Counted from the stretch's first letter, positions 23,343-36,516 are shown. The stretch is DNA of 64,000 bases from Phocoena phocoena (GCF_963924675.1 NC_089221.1:87416296-87480295), one strand, 5' to 3'. The notes: generated by a model not told the origin, from the letters alone. Made by a program: numbers and translations.

Positions 23343-23559
23343 GAAGGTCTCCCCCAGTATAGATAGTTTTGATAGCAACTTGTACAATTTTCTGAATCGT
23401 CCCCACTAATCCATTAGTACTCTTCCTAATTCATTAGCCTTAATTCCTTCTTCCTTAATTCTATCTTTCATACTTTATTGATAATTTGATATCTGCTCTA
23501 CTTTCACCTCAACAGTATTACCCAGTTGTCTCCCTCGATCTGAAATGTGTCTCATATTA

Positions 23560-23795
23560 TAATGATATCCCAAACATCATTAAAGAATTAAGGAAAATGC
23601 CATCTCTCCCATAAACCCACACCAGTTTGCAAAAATCTTTTTTATAATACTTTTTACATTTTATTGCAATTATCTATTAATATCCATTTCTCACAAATCA
23701 AAAATTCCTCAAAGAAGGAATTATATTGTATTTGTAATTGTATCCCCAGTGCCAGCAAATGTTAACTGTTCCACAAATGTTTGTTGAATGGGTTT
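23560..23795 (+). repeat. L2 3' end remnant
   Basis: The sequence ATTATATTGTATTTGTAATT GTATCCCCAGTGCC and then ACAAATGTTTGTTGAATG is the plus-strand L2 3' end ('tatccccagtgcc ... aatgtttgttgaatgaa'), with the usual A/T-rich region before it. Confidence 0.7.
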
Positions 23796-26700
23796 TTATT
23801 ATTATTCCCTCAGGCTCTTATCTCTTTTCAAATTATACTTAATTATCTGACAAAATAATCCTACATTAAGATGTTAGTATAAAATTGTACACCCATTAAT
23901 AAGTTAAAAAACAAGCAAAACTTTTCAATATATTTGTTAAGCCTTTTTATGTTTCAGTGATAGAATATATTAAAGAAAAACAAGGGAGTGATAAGCATGA
24001 ACTTCTGGGTATATGATACTTCCAGGTGAGAAGCCAAAAGTAGGATGTGGGGAAATGTGCATAGGTAAATATAAATTTTTAGAAATATTTGAGTTCTTGG
24101 AATGCATGATACATCAGAGGTGTTAATTAGATTACTAATAAATATGTAAACAAATATAATCAGACAGCCATACATGGACCAAAATGTGAGTAAGCTATGA
24201 ATAGCAAAACTTGATTGATGCAATTCTGTGACCTGGGTTCCAAAAAAAGAAGAAAAAAGAATAAGCAAAACGTGTGTGTGTGTGTGTATTTCTGAAATGA
24301 GGATGTTGGATTTTATAATTTTATAACAGGAGAACTCTAGAGAAACAATCTCTCAATTAAAAAATAAATATAATACCAGTGTTATGTGACTGTGGGCAAA
24401 ACACTGCCTTCCGATTTCTTCAATGAGTTACATGCTGGTTCTAACACTAACTTCAGTAGTGAAGTTTATAATTTCATGGACAGATAACCTTGTATATTTT
24501 ACAGCCAAGAATTCTTTCAACATGTCTCAACTCATGTCATCCAGACTGCTCCTTGTTCTAGACACACTATACACAGGCTGCTTTAGAAGTTATAGAAAAC
24601 ATAGATTATGATTGTTGAATCCCTGAAGTAAATACTCAAACCTTGAAAGAAGTGCATAATTTTCAACATTGACAAGAAGTCAGATTATTTGCTTCACAGG
24701 TAGTAGAAGTGTCTGAAGCACACATAAAGACCAAAGAGACCAGGATCTTTCTCTTGTACTCCATGAGATAATCTCAACCAAATCATAATCCTTGCCTTTT
24801 CCTGGTCTCTTCATTTGAGCATCTCCACACTTTTGTTGATGCAGTTTGCTGAGCCTAGTATGCCTATTTAGATTCAAATTTGAAATGCCTTTCAGTGTTT
24901 AATGTGTAGCCCCAGTGCCTTTTCTTTGAAACCTATTTTTTTATTTCTCAATTGGAGTCAAGCCCCTTTCCATCTACAATCTGAAAATCCACTTAACTCT
25001 AATTTTATTTTAACTGATATTATAGCTAGTTTTTGCATATCTGTCCCCCTTTCACTTGAAGACCATGGTAGAGCTTAGAAAAAAAAAATTTGTTCAGTGA
25101 ATTACTGAATATTTAATCAGTTGTGCACACATATGGTACAGCATGCTGCAGAACCCAAATCAGGGGGAGATAGCAAATGGCCAGGGCTAAGAATAGCCTG
25201 AAGTCGAGATGGGGTGGTAGTAAGTTTCTTGGACTCTCGATACAGCTCCTCCTGGCTCTTTCCTGGCCAGTCATCATTATCTATTGAAACCTATTTATTG
25301 AAGAGTCAAAAGAGATGAGAAAATATCTAATCATGGAAAGAAGCAAGGTATAGGAAAAAGTTCACTCTCTAACTGGTCACTTAAGCTAAGACACTCTCTG
25401 GGACTCAGGTTCATTATTTGTAAAATAAAATATTTAATCTGAATAATTTCTGAATTTCTCCAGGTAGACATACTATGATTGTATACATAAAGAAATTTAA
25501 CCTAAGACTAAGAGACAGCAAGTGAGCTTCTATTTTTCTGTATACAGCATAAGTGCATCATCTTTTATCATTTATTTTATTCAGAAATTTTCAGAAATCA
25601 GAACATAAGGAAGAAAATCACCAGCTACCTATCATTAGCCAATAAAAAAGTCTAAATACATTTTTAAAAATCCTATTTTATATGGTAAAGGAAAACTATT
25701 GAAAGAACTTTTTCTTTATGATATTGAGTGCAGATGAATGCTATGCTAGGACACATTTTGTGGCGAATGCCTATTGAAGAGTGTGTATAAAATCACCTCT
25801 GTGAACACAAGACATTTGAATTTCTGACATGTAAGATCATATTGGGACTAATTCTTGACCAGCTTTTGTATTTAGAACCTTGTCAATATTCTTCTTACAG
25901 ATTGTAAAACAAAGCTTTTACAGTTACAGCTTTGTGTTCCCTTTTTTATGAGAGAATGAAAGAAATATTTCCAAAAAAGGACATCTCTGTACTTAAACTT
26001 TTATAAGTTAAAGTTTTGTGTTAAAATTCTATGTAGTATAAACAACATTGGAAATCAAGTGACTGTTGGTTAGACAGAAAGAATGCTTAAAATATTCAAA
26101 AGTTGAGTACAGTAATACGTCATTTCTTCCCCTACATAAAATCCCATCCTAGATTGCATTAAATCAACAAGTACAGTAAGATACAGCCACAAAAACTCTG
26201 TTTGTAATTTACGTTTCTACTTATTCAAGTATCCTCTGAGCTAGAAGAGTAACTAAAATGCTTGCTAAGAATCATGCCAAAAAGGAATAAGAAAAGGATA
26301 CACGCTTAGCTCTCACATCTAGCAAACACGTGGAAAGAGGTCTTGTTAGATATAAAATGTTCAAGGTAGAAGAAAAAGCCATTACAGTGAGCCCTTAAAA
26401 AAGAAAAAGAAAGATCTCGAAAGAAAGCTTATTTTTTCTGTCTTAATAGAAATTATGCAGCCAAATGCAAAGGAGATAAAACAAGAGAATGTGTATCTAA
26501 CCCACAAGAAATAACAGTTTCTGGAAGTAGAGGTGGCCTTCTCTGGAGATTTATTAGGGATTATTTTCTGATTCACAGCCCAAATTTCTCTGAAACTCAC
26601 TAATCTCCCTCAGGGCACTCTGTTATAACAATACCTCCTCATTCATTCTGCTTTTGACTGCAATTCCACTTTAAATATTAATTTTAGAGGAGGTTTTACT

Positions 26701-27250
26701 CGCAATTAAACATACGATTATATTGTAATCATACTGAATTCCATACTCTGAAATGAATTTAGCATAATCTGGACCTAAAGAGACAATAAAGTTAACACCC
26801 ACTGAGTTTACTAGGGAGTCAGACATCTAGCACCTTCATTAATTGGAGACACAAAATCAACTAAATTATAGAATGTTTTCAGAAATAGTAAAAGGAAAAT
26901 CCAACATAAAAACATATTCTCTTGACTGTTTATTCAACCAACTAGGCTGTCTATCAAATAAAGAAGTTAAAAACCAGTATAATTTTCCTAGGATTGGTAA
27001 TGAGGATGCAAAGAGGGTTGTGTGGACTTGGCCCAGTAAAAATATGGCCTGCTGGAGAGGAAGCAAAGCTGCCAGCACTGTCTGTAAGTCCTTTGGAAAA
27101 GGCAACGGCACATCTAATGGGATGTTCAGTAATCAAGAACATTTGCATCGTGGCTCATTTAGATACTTGTGAAATTTTTGAGGGCATTTTTTTTCCAAAA
27201 ACCCATCATGCACCATGTTTGTTTAGATTATGTTCATAAATCACTAAATT
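23796..27250. other. No recognisable gene; scattered microsatellite and MIR traces
   Basis: Mostly unrecognised AT-rich sequence. It holds a short GT microsatellite at 24,271-24,288 and a possible MIR trace near 25,370-25,440 (GGGACTCAGGTTCATTATTTG). The open frames at 26,843-27,172 (plus) and 26,866-27,111 (minus) overlap each other and match nothing known. Confidence 0.4.
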
Positions 27251-27263
27251 AGAAAAGACATAC

Positions 27264-27982
27264 ATGGGATGAATTGGGAGATTGGGATTGACATATATAC
27301 ACTAATATGTATAATATAGGTAACTAATAAGAACCTGCTGTATAAAAAATTAAATTAAATTAAAAAGGCAGAACCAGCAATGAACAAGTGGAATTTGAAA
27401 TAAAAAACACAGTAGCATTTATACTACTACCCCACAAAATGAAATACTTAGGTACAAATGTAAAAAAATATGTACAGGATCTATATGAGTAAAACTAAAA
27501 AACTCCGATGAATGAATTCAAAGAAGAACAAAACAGAGAGAGAATGTATGTTAATAGATAGGAAGACTCAGTACTGTCAAAATGTCAGTCTTCCCAACTT
27601 GATCTATAGATTCAGTACAGTTTCAATAAAAGTCCTAGGCAGTTATTTTGTGGATATTGACATACTGATTCTAAACTTTATATAGAGATGCAGAAGATCC
27701 AGAATAGCCAATACAAAATTGAAGGAAAAGAACAAAGTTGGAGGACTGACAGTACCTGACTTCAAGACTTACTAAGACAAGCTATGGTAATCAAGACAGT
27801 GTGGTACTGGCAAAAGAATAGACAAATAGATCAATGGAAAAGACTAGAGAACAGATATAAATCCATATACGCATAGTCAACTGATATTTGACAAAGGAGC
27901 TACGGCAATACCATGGAGCAAAGATAGCCTTTTCGACAAATGGTGCTGGTTCTGGAACACTTGAAAAAAAAAAAAAAAAAGA
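27264..27982 (+). mobile_element. Composite L1 insertion: 3' UTR piece plus polyadenylated ORF2 piece
   Basis: Two plus-strand L1 segments lie in the wrong order. 27,264-27,368 is an L1 3' UTR end (ATGGGATGAATTGGGAGATT, then a tail of TAAATTAAATTAAAAA). It is followed by 27,369-27,960 from the middle of ORF2 (CCACAAAATGAAATACTTAG; CAGTGTGGTACTGGCAAAAG; CTGATATTTGACAAAGGAGC) that ends in a run of about 17 A. One perfect 13-bp target-site duplication AGAAAAGACATAC brackets the whole (27,251-27,263 and 27,983-27,995). Either the ORF2 piece inserted into the poly-A of the first insertion, or both parts arose in one event by template switching. Confidence 0.85.
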
Positions 27983-27995
27983 AGAAAAGACATAC

Positions 27996-28536
27996 CAAGG
28001 CTCAGTGTTTAAGAGGTGATTAAAAGAAAGAGAGAGAAAGCCATCAGTATCCTTCTTTAATATCTGCTTCTATGCTGACAGGCATCTCCTTTTCTAATAT
28101 ATATATAAGGGTCAAGGCTATCATCAGGAGTCCTAAATCATTACCCAAAGCCTAATAAGCATTGATCTAGTGTGAGTCCATTCCTATGAGGTTCAATTTT
28201 CCTTTGCTCAGACAGGGTTTCCCTACCTCAAACAGAGAATAAAATAGAGAGTGTAGTTATTATTAAGTTAGATAATACTGGGAAAGTTCATCACTTAGTT
28301 CTCTACTCATCTTCACCTTGCTTTACAGTACTTTTCCTTGGGGAAAAAAAGAAAAAGACAGAAAATTAGAAAAATATATAAGTGATTTATTTCCTGATTT
28401 CAATTTGGGGAAGAACTTGTTAAACTGAAAAGGAAATGGAAATAATATAAAAAAGAAAATAGATTTTATTACATAACATAAACTCCTTGATATCAAAATT
28501 ACTGTATAAACATAAATCAAATATAATTTTTATTAT
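27996..28536. other. No recognisable feature
   Basis: AT-rich, purine-rich patches, no gene and no repeat that I can name. Confidence 0.4.
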
Positions 28537-28547
28537 GTTTTTTAAAA

Positions 28548-29111
28548 TTAATTAATTTATTTATTTTTGGCTGCATTGGGTCTGCGTTGCTGCTTATGGG
28601 CTTTCTCTAGTTGTGGCGAGCAGTGGCTACTCTTCGTTGCAGTGAGTGGGCTTCTCATTGCAGTGGCTTCTCTTGTTGTGGAGCGTGGGCTCTAGGTGCG
28701 TGGGCTTCAGTAGTTGTGGCACATGGGCTCAGTAGTTGTGGTGCACGGGCTCTAGAGCACAGGCTCAGTAGTTGTGGCAGATGGGCTTAGTTGCTCTGCA
28801 GCATGTGGGATCTTCCCAGACCAGGGCTCGAACCCGTGTCCCCTGCATTGGCAGGTGGATTCTTTTTTTTTTTTTTTTTAACATCTTTATTGGGGTATAA
28901 TTGCTTTACAATGGTGTGTTAGTTTCTGCTTTATAACAAAGTGAATCAGCTATACATATACATATGCTCCCATGTCTCTTCCCTCTTGCGTCTCCCTCCC
29001 TCCCACTCTCCCCATCCCACCCCTCCAGGCTGTCCCAAAGCCCCGAGCTAATATCCCTGTGCCTTGTGGTGGCAGGTGGATTCTTAACCACGGCACCACC
29101 AGGGAAGCCCC
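28548..29111 (-). mobile_element. Long-form CHR-type SINE, split by an L1 end
   Basis: The minus-strand long-form SINE (plus-strand phrases TTTTTGGCTGCATTGGGTCT, CAGTAGTTGTGGCACATGGG, GCATGTGGGATCTTCCCAG, and the head CACCACCAGGGAAGCCCC at its right end) is interrupted at 28,865-29,069. A likely duplication GTTTTTTAAAA lies at about 28,537-28,547 and GTTTTTAAAA at 29,113-29,122. Confidence 0.9.
28865..29069 (-). mobile_element. 205-bp L1 3' end nested in a SINE
   Basis: A T tract followed by AACATCTTTATTGGGGTATA and CTTCCCTCTTGCGTCTCCCT identifies the 3' UTR of a young L1 of the same family as 16,001-23,355. It inserted into the tRNA-like part of the SINE: the SINE sequence TGGCAGGTGGATTCTT is perfectly duplicated at 28,849-28,864 and 29,070-29,085. 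Confidence 0.95.
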
Positions 29112-29122
29112 AGTTTTTAAAA

Positions 29123-32065
29123 GAAATGTTAACATTAAATATGATGGTTAAAGAGTAAATAACTTTATGGAATAAAAATATTTACCATATGCTATGTGCC
29201 AGGTTCTCAACTAGATTTTTTACTTTAAATTTGTTTAAAATAAACATATTTAAATGGATCCTTATTTATAAATTCAACATCTCGATTTTGAAGATTTATC
29301 CAAATGGAGCCAGAAAGCTTGAAATGGATTTTCCAGGTTTTGAATCCAAATGAGTGCAGCTCTAAAACTTTTTTTTGTCCCACTTTTCCAGGCTGCTCGT
29401 TATTAAGAAACATAAACGGCCATAGTATTTGGCATAAAAATTCCACTTCTAGATATGAACCATCATTTATAATGATAATTAGTAAATATATAAATACCAA
29501 ACAATAGAAGGCTGGTTAAATAATTTATGGAATTACAATATAATGAAGTAGAATATTTAATAACATGCAAACATAGGCAAAATACAGTCTTAATTTTTTT
29601 AAAACTTGATACAAAATGTATTTATTTTTGGTATAATTTAATTGATGTTTTATTTCCTATTTACATGTATCTTTTTATCATGTCTATCATTCTTCCTATA
29701 TATGGGTATTATCTTGATATTGGGCTCATGGTTGCTTTTTAACTTTATAGTGTTTACCATTTTCCAAATTTTATTTAATGATTGTGTATTACTTTAATAC
29801 TTGGGAAAATAAGCCACACACACAAAAGTGAGATATGTTACAGTAACATGCTTTTCAAACATTCAGAAGGATTTAAAATAGGTCCACTAAGCTTCTAGAA
29901 TCCAGCAATGTGTTATTATTGAAATGATATTTCTGACCATTTAGCTGTGAAAGCCTACTACAGTGATAAAGTTGCAGGTGAAATTAAAATAACAAAAAAA
30001 TAATTTAACTCATATTCACCAACCTTCCCAAGGAATCTCAGAATTATATAGATCAGAGTGTAATTTGACCTCTAAAACAAAGCTAAACTAAAAAACAATA
30101 ACAAGAACCTATCACCCTACCATTATCCTTACTACTAAAAGTAGCAAATTATGTATCAAAACGGAGAAATGTATCTCTAATTTTCTTTGCAGAAATAAGC
30201 CTTGATGATGCTCAAATCTTTGTAGATTGGGCTGTGAGTTAAGCACCTTAGTTAACTGTTTTTGCACAATTTTTCCAAAATGACAGCCTTAAGATCGCAT
30301 CTGAAGCCTTTTTCCTGTCTATTCAGGACATCACTGACTCCATCCCCACCCAGAGACTAAACCCCTGCCCCTGTGACAAAACTCCTAGGAAAAACTGACT
30401 TTGTGTTTCTCTGAAATGTAGATAAATTGTGTTTGTCTTTCATATACCCATAGACTTCATATTCAACAATGAATGAAGAGAAAGCAAAGTGAAGTAGAGA
30501 ATCTTTATATGCCTGTTCTGCTTTTCTATAGTTTCTGTAATTCTCTGGGGAGTTCAGGGTTTTCTGCAGGGACAGGAAAAGTACAAAAAAATTATTGTTC
30601 AAAAAACTCATCTCTGTCCATGGCAGTTAAGGAGGAGAGGAACAGGTCAGAAGCAACAGATAATTCCTGTTTTCTTTTGACACTTTGTTCTACTTCTAAA
30701 CTTTTTTTAATAGATCCATATTTGTGATATTTATCTTGTTCTTCTTTAAAAAATATCGAAAGCAAAAATCTTCTTCTAATTGATCTCTGAAAGCTTTCTG
30801 TGACATTGAATATATTGCATTTATATTTATAGTTTACTTTATGTCTATGTGTATCTATCTAAATGTGCACATGTATGCAGTTCTCTCTCTCACACACACA
30901 CACACACATACAACATACATGCCTCTTCCATGTCTGTAACGTTCATATTTGCTTGTTTGCTTGTTCATAGGTATGTGCTACCGTGTGCTACATGGCATTT
31001 TTGACCCAAATGTTGAGAAAGATCATGTGACTTTTTAGTATTGAGTACATCTTTTGTAGGCAGGATGATTGCATTTTTAAAAATACAGTCAGGGACCTTT
31101 CTAATTACAAGAGAATTGAAAACAATTGTTCTAAGTATTATACTTTTTCCTTGTGTCATTTAATTTTTATCCCATGATGGTATATTCTCTATTTTTATTT
31201 ATATGTATTTTCTAGTTGACAATAAATTCTAATTCCCTTAAAATTTATTTGTAATCTAATCTATAACTTTTATGCAATATACTTATAACAATATAATTAA
31301 CCTGAGATTTACTTTTCATAGTTTTCTAATGATAAAAACAGAATGTAACTTACAGTTAAATGTTCAGTCTTATGCACTCTTTATTTTTCATCACGACTTA
31401 TTCTTACTAAATAGACCTTGAATTTACTTATTAAGAACAGAAGTGTCTTTCTCAGGTTAAATTTCTCCTTGTCCTACTCACTTTCTAGTTATATCTTGTA
31501 GATGAAAATTCTATGAATTTCAATCTTCTGATTTTCCATTTTTCACATGTTGGTCTAATTTCCTATATCATTTTACTTCATTCCATTAATCTTGCCTCAC
31601 ATAATTTTTTCTAATCAATGTTTACTAAGTATCTTTCATGTGTCCTGAGATACTCATTTTTATTTCTGTTCAACTTTGCTATGATGGGAGTATTTGAATA
31701 ATTAATTCGGAAAGAAAAGGTCAGCTTGTTGGGACATTGTATTTTGCAGTGATTACTCTTTTGTCTTGGCATTGGGTAGATTGTCTCCAAAGCCAGTAGG
31801 GGAATATTTCAAGACATTCTTGTCACTGTATCTCCTGCTTTCTTGGCAGTTTGTAAAATCTTCTCTTTGTTCTTAATGTTTTAAACCTAAAAATTTAAAG
31901 TTTTCAAACATGACAAGTAGAGGCTTAGGAATGTTGTGTGTGTGTGTGTGTTTCTACTGAAAGAGATTCTGTTATCATTTATATCCATTCCAAGGAAGCA
32001 CTGCAGTTAAAATAAAAGTTTGCCAACTAATTTATTCAACTCCCTCCCCGCCCCCAAAAATAGGT
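29123..32065. other. No recognisable gene; microsatellites
   Basis: AT-rich sequence with a CA repeat at about 30,890-30,908 and a GT repeat at about 31,936-31,951. The open frames at 30,357-30,611 (minus) and 30,473-30,727 (plus) overlap each other and resemble nothing known. Confidence 0.4.
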
Positions 32066-32240
32066 GGCTGTTATTTGCTAGGCATTTGTTTCAGTGTTTT
32101 ACACATAAGATCACATTTAATTATTTCAAAAATTCTATGACAGAGCTATAATGGCCTATTTCTCTTGAGGTATGTGAGCTTTAAAAAGGTTAAATAGCAG
32201 GATCAGACAAAGAAGAAATGACAGATTTGGAATTAAAGTG
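32066..32240. repeat. Possible MIR or L2 trace
   Basis: TGGCTGTTATTTGCTAGGCA, then ACATAAGATCACATTTAATT and AAAAAGGTTAAATAGCAGGA have the order of the phrase seen in old MIR-type repeats ('tactgtgtgccaggca ... ttacatgtattatctcatttaat ... ggttaag'). Weak. Confidence 0.35.
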
Positions 32241-35200
32241 CACATACCTCTAAACTTAAAGCCCAATTTTAATTCCTTACAGATTTGGCCTTCTCCATTT
32301 GCACTAATAACAACTATTTCAGATGAATGAACTTCTGTATCTTTATAGGCTTTTAGATTCTCTTGCATTTAATCATACGTTTCTATAAATTACCTTGATT
32401 TGAAATATTGGCTTTTTCTGCTAGGATATTAATTCTCTTGTCTTCCATCAATGTTTTCACTTTATCTTGCATTTTCAACTTTAATATTATCTTTATAGTA
32501 TTACAGCATTTTTTTTTTATTTCTTATCATTTATATCTTTGGAGAGATAGTTCATACTGAAAGTCTCATGTGTGTCTATTCTGACTCTTCTTTCTCATTT
32601 ACTACTACTACACTTGATAAACATTTTTGTTTTGTTTTGTTTCATTTTATTCTGAGATTTGTTCCTGGCTTCTCAAGCTTAACTTGTTGAGCCTTTATTA
32701 TTTTGTTAATATTTGTTTCATTTTATTACATTTTGCATTATTATTTTATTATAAGGCTTTCTAAATATATTAAATTTTAGATTAATAGAATGAATATCAT
32801 GAATGTTCTTTTGTCAATGGACTCTATGCTTATAACAGTTTGAGGATCACTTTTTATGAATTTCATAATCATAGGACGGATCGTAAATACAAACTCTGAA
32901 ATAACTGTGCTCATTCAGTCAGGGAGAAAAGGATCTCAGACAAAATCAGTGCTCTTGATTCCCTCTCAAAGGCAATTTCTCCTCCATCATGTTCCATATT
33001 GAAATCTTTCATATAGAAGCACTTTGTTAAGGGCTTAGTTTTCCATCAAAATCAATTTTTTAAAAGAATAACTTGTTTCATTCTCATACAGACAGGATAG
33101 CAGTATATTTCAGGTAATTAATTTTTCCTTCTATTGGGTCATAGATTTTTATTAATTTAAATGGAGACTATATTGCTTGATGTGAGAGTGAGAAATGCAT
33201 GTTAGACATTAAAGCTAAAAAAATAGAGCAGTATGTTCTATGTTTATGCAAAGACATATCAGCGATGTTTTCTTAGTTTAACAAATTATGAGAATTTAAA
33301 AGTGAGGTCTGTATACCTTATATACTCAAAGACAATACCTGTGTTTCAAGATCAATATGAATTTTCTCAATAATAACAAAAAAGGAACTGTTGAGATATG
33401 TTGTATCTCTATTTCCTCAAACAGTAAGTTTGAAATTTTCACAGAAGAATCGTAATGAGTTCTTCTTACAATGATTTCCAGGTGCTTATATTACATAATG
33501 AGTGAATTAAAGCAAGAAAAATAGTTTAATATTTCAAAAGCTAATTTTAAAAATCTCTAAAGATTCAAATATTATTGAAATATATCCTTTCTTTTATTCT
33601 ATTGCTAAAGACAACAGAATCTTAAGAAATCAAATATTTGAAAATAGGAAACTTATCCCTAATTTAGAATCACATCAAAATTTTTAGTGTTCCAACTTCA
33701 ATTACATTTTTTTAAGTTCAGATTTCCTATTTTAAAGAAAATATTGTTATACAGAAATAGCTCAAAATGTTTTTATATTTACCAACATAATCCCTCAAAA
33801 GTTGCTGTGAGATATTTGATTAAATCATATTATTTTATAAACAAATGATAACCTATTCTTATAAGATTAAGATTAAGTATATATGTGGCACAACTAAGGA
33901 GAAGTAAGCCCTCAGTGAAAGATTTCTGTAAGGAAAGATACCAACACATTTATTCATTTTATTATTTTTTTTTTAAACTGGGAATCAGAAACTATGTTAT
34001 TAAGTGAATATCCACAATTTGAAGTATTTAACAATAACTAAGAAACTTAATAGTGTATATATTATATAAAAAACTAAAGGACTTGTTAAAAATGCTGATC
34101 ACATATTCTCTAATAAGAACAATTATTTTTATCATATAAGTTTAATTACATGAATTACGAGTACTATACAGTGATTCTAAACTATGTTTCTAGGTTTTCT
34201 TCACTAACAAACTTTTGTTTGGATCAATATTCTGGATCAGTCCTGAGTTATGTTCATGATTCTAGAGTGTTATTGCCTCATACCAAGATTTTTGATTCTC
34301 ATTTCAGGTTGCTCATTACCATGACCTTAAATTTCTCAGTTTTTACATATTAATTTGGTCAAAATCAGGTAGTAAGCATGGAGTCTTATCAGTACACCCC
34401 TCTATTACGTTTGGTAAAATGCTAGCTGCTTGCCTTATTATATAACATAAATGACTATTTGCAGCTGCAACGTTCTATCTTTCACGCTCAGCTGTTCAAC
34501 ATCTTATGTCTGTCTCTGCTTATCTCTCTTCCAAGATCACCATTCCATACAATGAAAGAAGATTCATTTTAAAGTTATCTTTTATTGGGAAATTCATTTC
34601 TCTCAAAGTCATAGCTTAAAATGGATACTACCATTGGACATTACCATAAATGGATATTCCTATGGGACAGTATCATAGTATTTCCTATGTGTCATGTAAG
34701 CTTCCACCCATGATGATAACCTCTAAACACAATTCCTTTTTAGTTATCTCATCCATATGCAACAGCACGTGTGTTAAAGATACACCAGAGGGGTGTGTGT
34801 TATCTATATTCAAATGATTATATGAACGAAGCAATCAAAATTTATTAAATAACCTTTAGTATTTGGCATTGTATCAAATAATCTGATACCTCATTAGTAT
34901 CTAGACGTTAAGATTACTAGGTCTTATTTATTAAGGTAAGACATACCTCTACTGAAATAGGTAACATTTTTCCAATATGTGAAATTCAACACATATTTCT
35001 CAAAACCACTCAAAATCTCTCTGTATGTTCTCTGTTTCCTTTATTCTGTTAATTACAGGTCAGAGGTAGGCCTGTTTTTCATGGCAGATTGATAAGTCCA
35101 TTGATTTTTTTTTTAAGTCTAAATGCTGCTTCTAATTATTTCTAAATCTGAATTTTGTATTCATAAGCATTTCTTTTTACCTAAATGAAATGTCTTGATA

Positions 35201-36516
35201 TGAAAAGCCTGAATCAATAGCTCATGTGTCTCTGATAACATATAATAAGGACTATATGCTACTTTTAATTTTCAGGTTAACATGTAGAAAACTAACTTTT
35301 TTCTTCCAGTTCAAGCCTTCAAAAATATACACTTATACAGAGTAGACAAATATGATTATAGATAATGTATCTTGACTAAAATAAACCCTCTATCAGAGGC
35401 TAACCAAAGGATATGTCTAATGACTGACTTTCTGTGCCATTTTGTCTGGAATTATCAGCAAAGACTTAGGTAATAACTAGCAAATATCCTACCTGCATTT
35501 GGAAGTGGGGTAGAAGCCCACTAGGGACTTTTAATCATCTCCTTTAGTGACAGTCTTCCCTATTAAAGTTATTTGACCAAAGAAAAGATCTGACAAACTT
35601 GTGTACTACCTAAGTACTCTAACCAATAGTAATTAGGTATGTGAAACATCTGTGCTAAATGTGAGTTTTACAAGGATAGTCTTTCACTTTAGAAAATGAT
35701 AGATATGTCCTTATTTCAAATGTACACGTGCAAATTATTATTCCTATCTGAAACTGACATACCCTGGGATTCCTGTCTGTTTGCTTTAGGAGACTCACCT
35801 GGGACTACAGATATATTGATTTAGAGAAAATGCAAACAGCTTTAGTCTGAGTGCCAGGAGATCAGAAGTCTCTACTCAGGACTGTCACTGGCATCATTTT
35901 TAGGCATTTATTAATCCTTATTAATGACTCAGTTTCCGTATCAGGAAGGGGGTGAGGGAAAATATATACACATAATATTGTATATGGAAGTACATATATA
36001 TATACATATATATACATACACATATATATGTAATTCACAGTTACACTGTAAGGGATATTAGAGCATAAAGATGCTATATTAATATGAGCCATTAGTTGTA
36101 GTAATCTTAGAAGTAATGACATTTGAATACTTAGTTTCAAATTTTTATAAAAGTTTCTTTCTTCCTTCAACATACATTTCTAAACTATAAACGCCTTGGA
36201 AATTTAGCAAATCATTTACAAATTTCTGAGAAACAAATACATCATTTGCATCCATCTATGCTAGAATCTTCCAAATATTCTTTTGCAAAGAAAGACTAAT
36301 TTGCAGTTTGCCCCACAGTTATTCTTGGTTAGGCAGCAGAAGAGCTATATGCAGGAACATGGTACCATTGAAAGTTAATTATATTCATCATTTTATTTGT
36401 CTAGATTTTCTCCTGTTCAATGTCAACCAGGGACTACAGAGCTTTAAAAAATTAGCATAACTTCTAACAATGTATTTTGCAATCTCCCCTTTGCTCTTAC
36501 CAGCATAAGCTAAGTC
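32241..36516. other. No recognisable gene; TA-rich microsatellite
   Basis: More than 4 kb of AT-rich sequence. A TATATA/ATACAT tract lies at about 35,986-36,034. I see no gene, no RNA gene and no repeat family that I can name with confidence. Confidence 0.4.

Larger units (their letters stand above)
16001..23355 (-). mobile_element. Full-length L1 (LINE-1), inactive
   Basis: A complete L1 is read on the minus strand: 5' UTR 23,355-20,895, ORF1 20,894-20,042, ORF2 19,983-16,327, 3' UTR 16,326-16,013, and a T tract marking the poly-A tail at 16,001-16,012. The 5' terminus, GGGGGAGACC on the minus strand (23,346-23,355), followed at once by the YY1-type motif, is the canonical cetartiodactyl L1 start. 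A target-site duplication AGTATGGATAG (15,989-15,999) and AGTATAGATAG (23,356-23,366) brackets it with one mismatch. About 7.36 kb long, of which 216 bp is an inserted SINE. Both ORFs are disrupted, so it cannot move, though it is young enough that every region is easy to align. Confidence 0.97.
20895..23355 (-). promoter_or_regulatory. L1 5' UTR (internal promoter region)
   Basis: The L1 5' UTR, normally the element's own RNA polymerase II promoter. It is about 2.46 kb including a 216-bp SINE at 22,938-23,153. The upstream part (about 22,100-22,900) is GC-rich with many CpG and CpG-derived sites. The middle part (about 21,430-21,780) is an A-rich, GA- and CA-repeat stretch typical of this L1 lineage. 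The region also contains the YY1-type motif at its 5' end and a G-rich tract on the minus strand at 22,795-22,831. The short open frames here are not genes. Confidence 0.9.

Noticed and set aside
16001..23355. A currently mobile L1
   Set aside because: Frameshifts in ORF1 and ORF2 and the loss of catalytic residues in both domains rule out autonomous movement.
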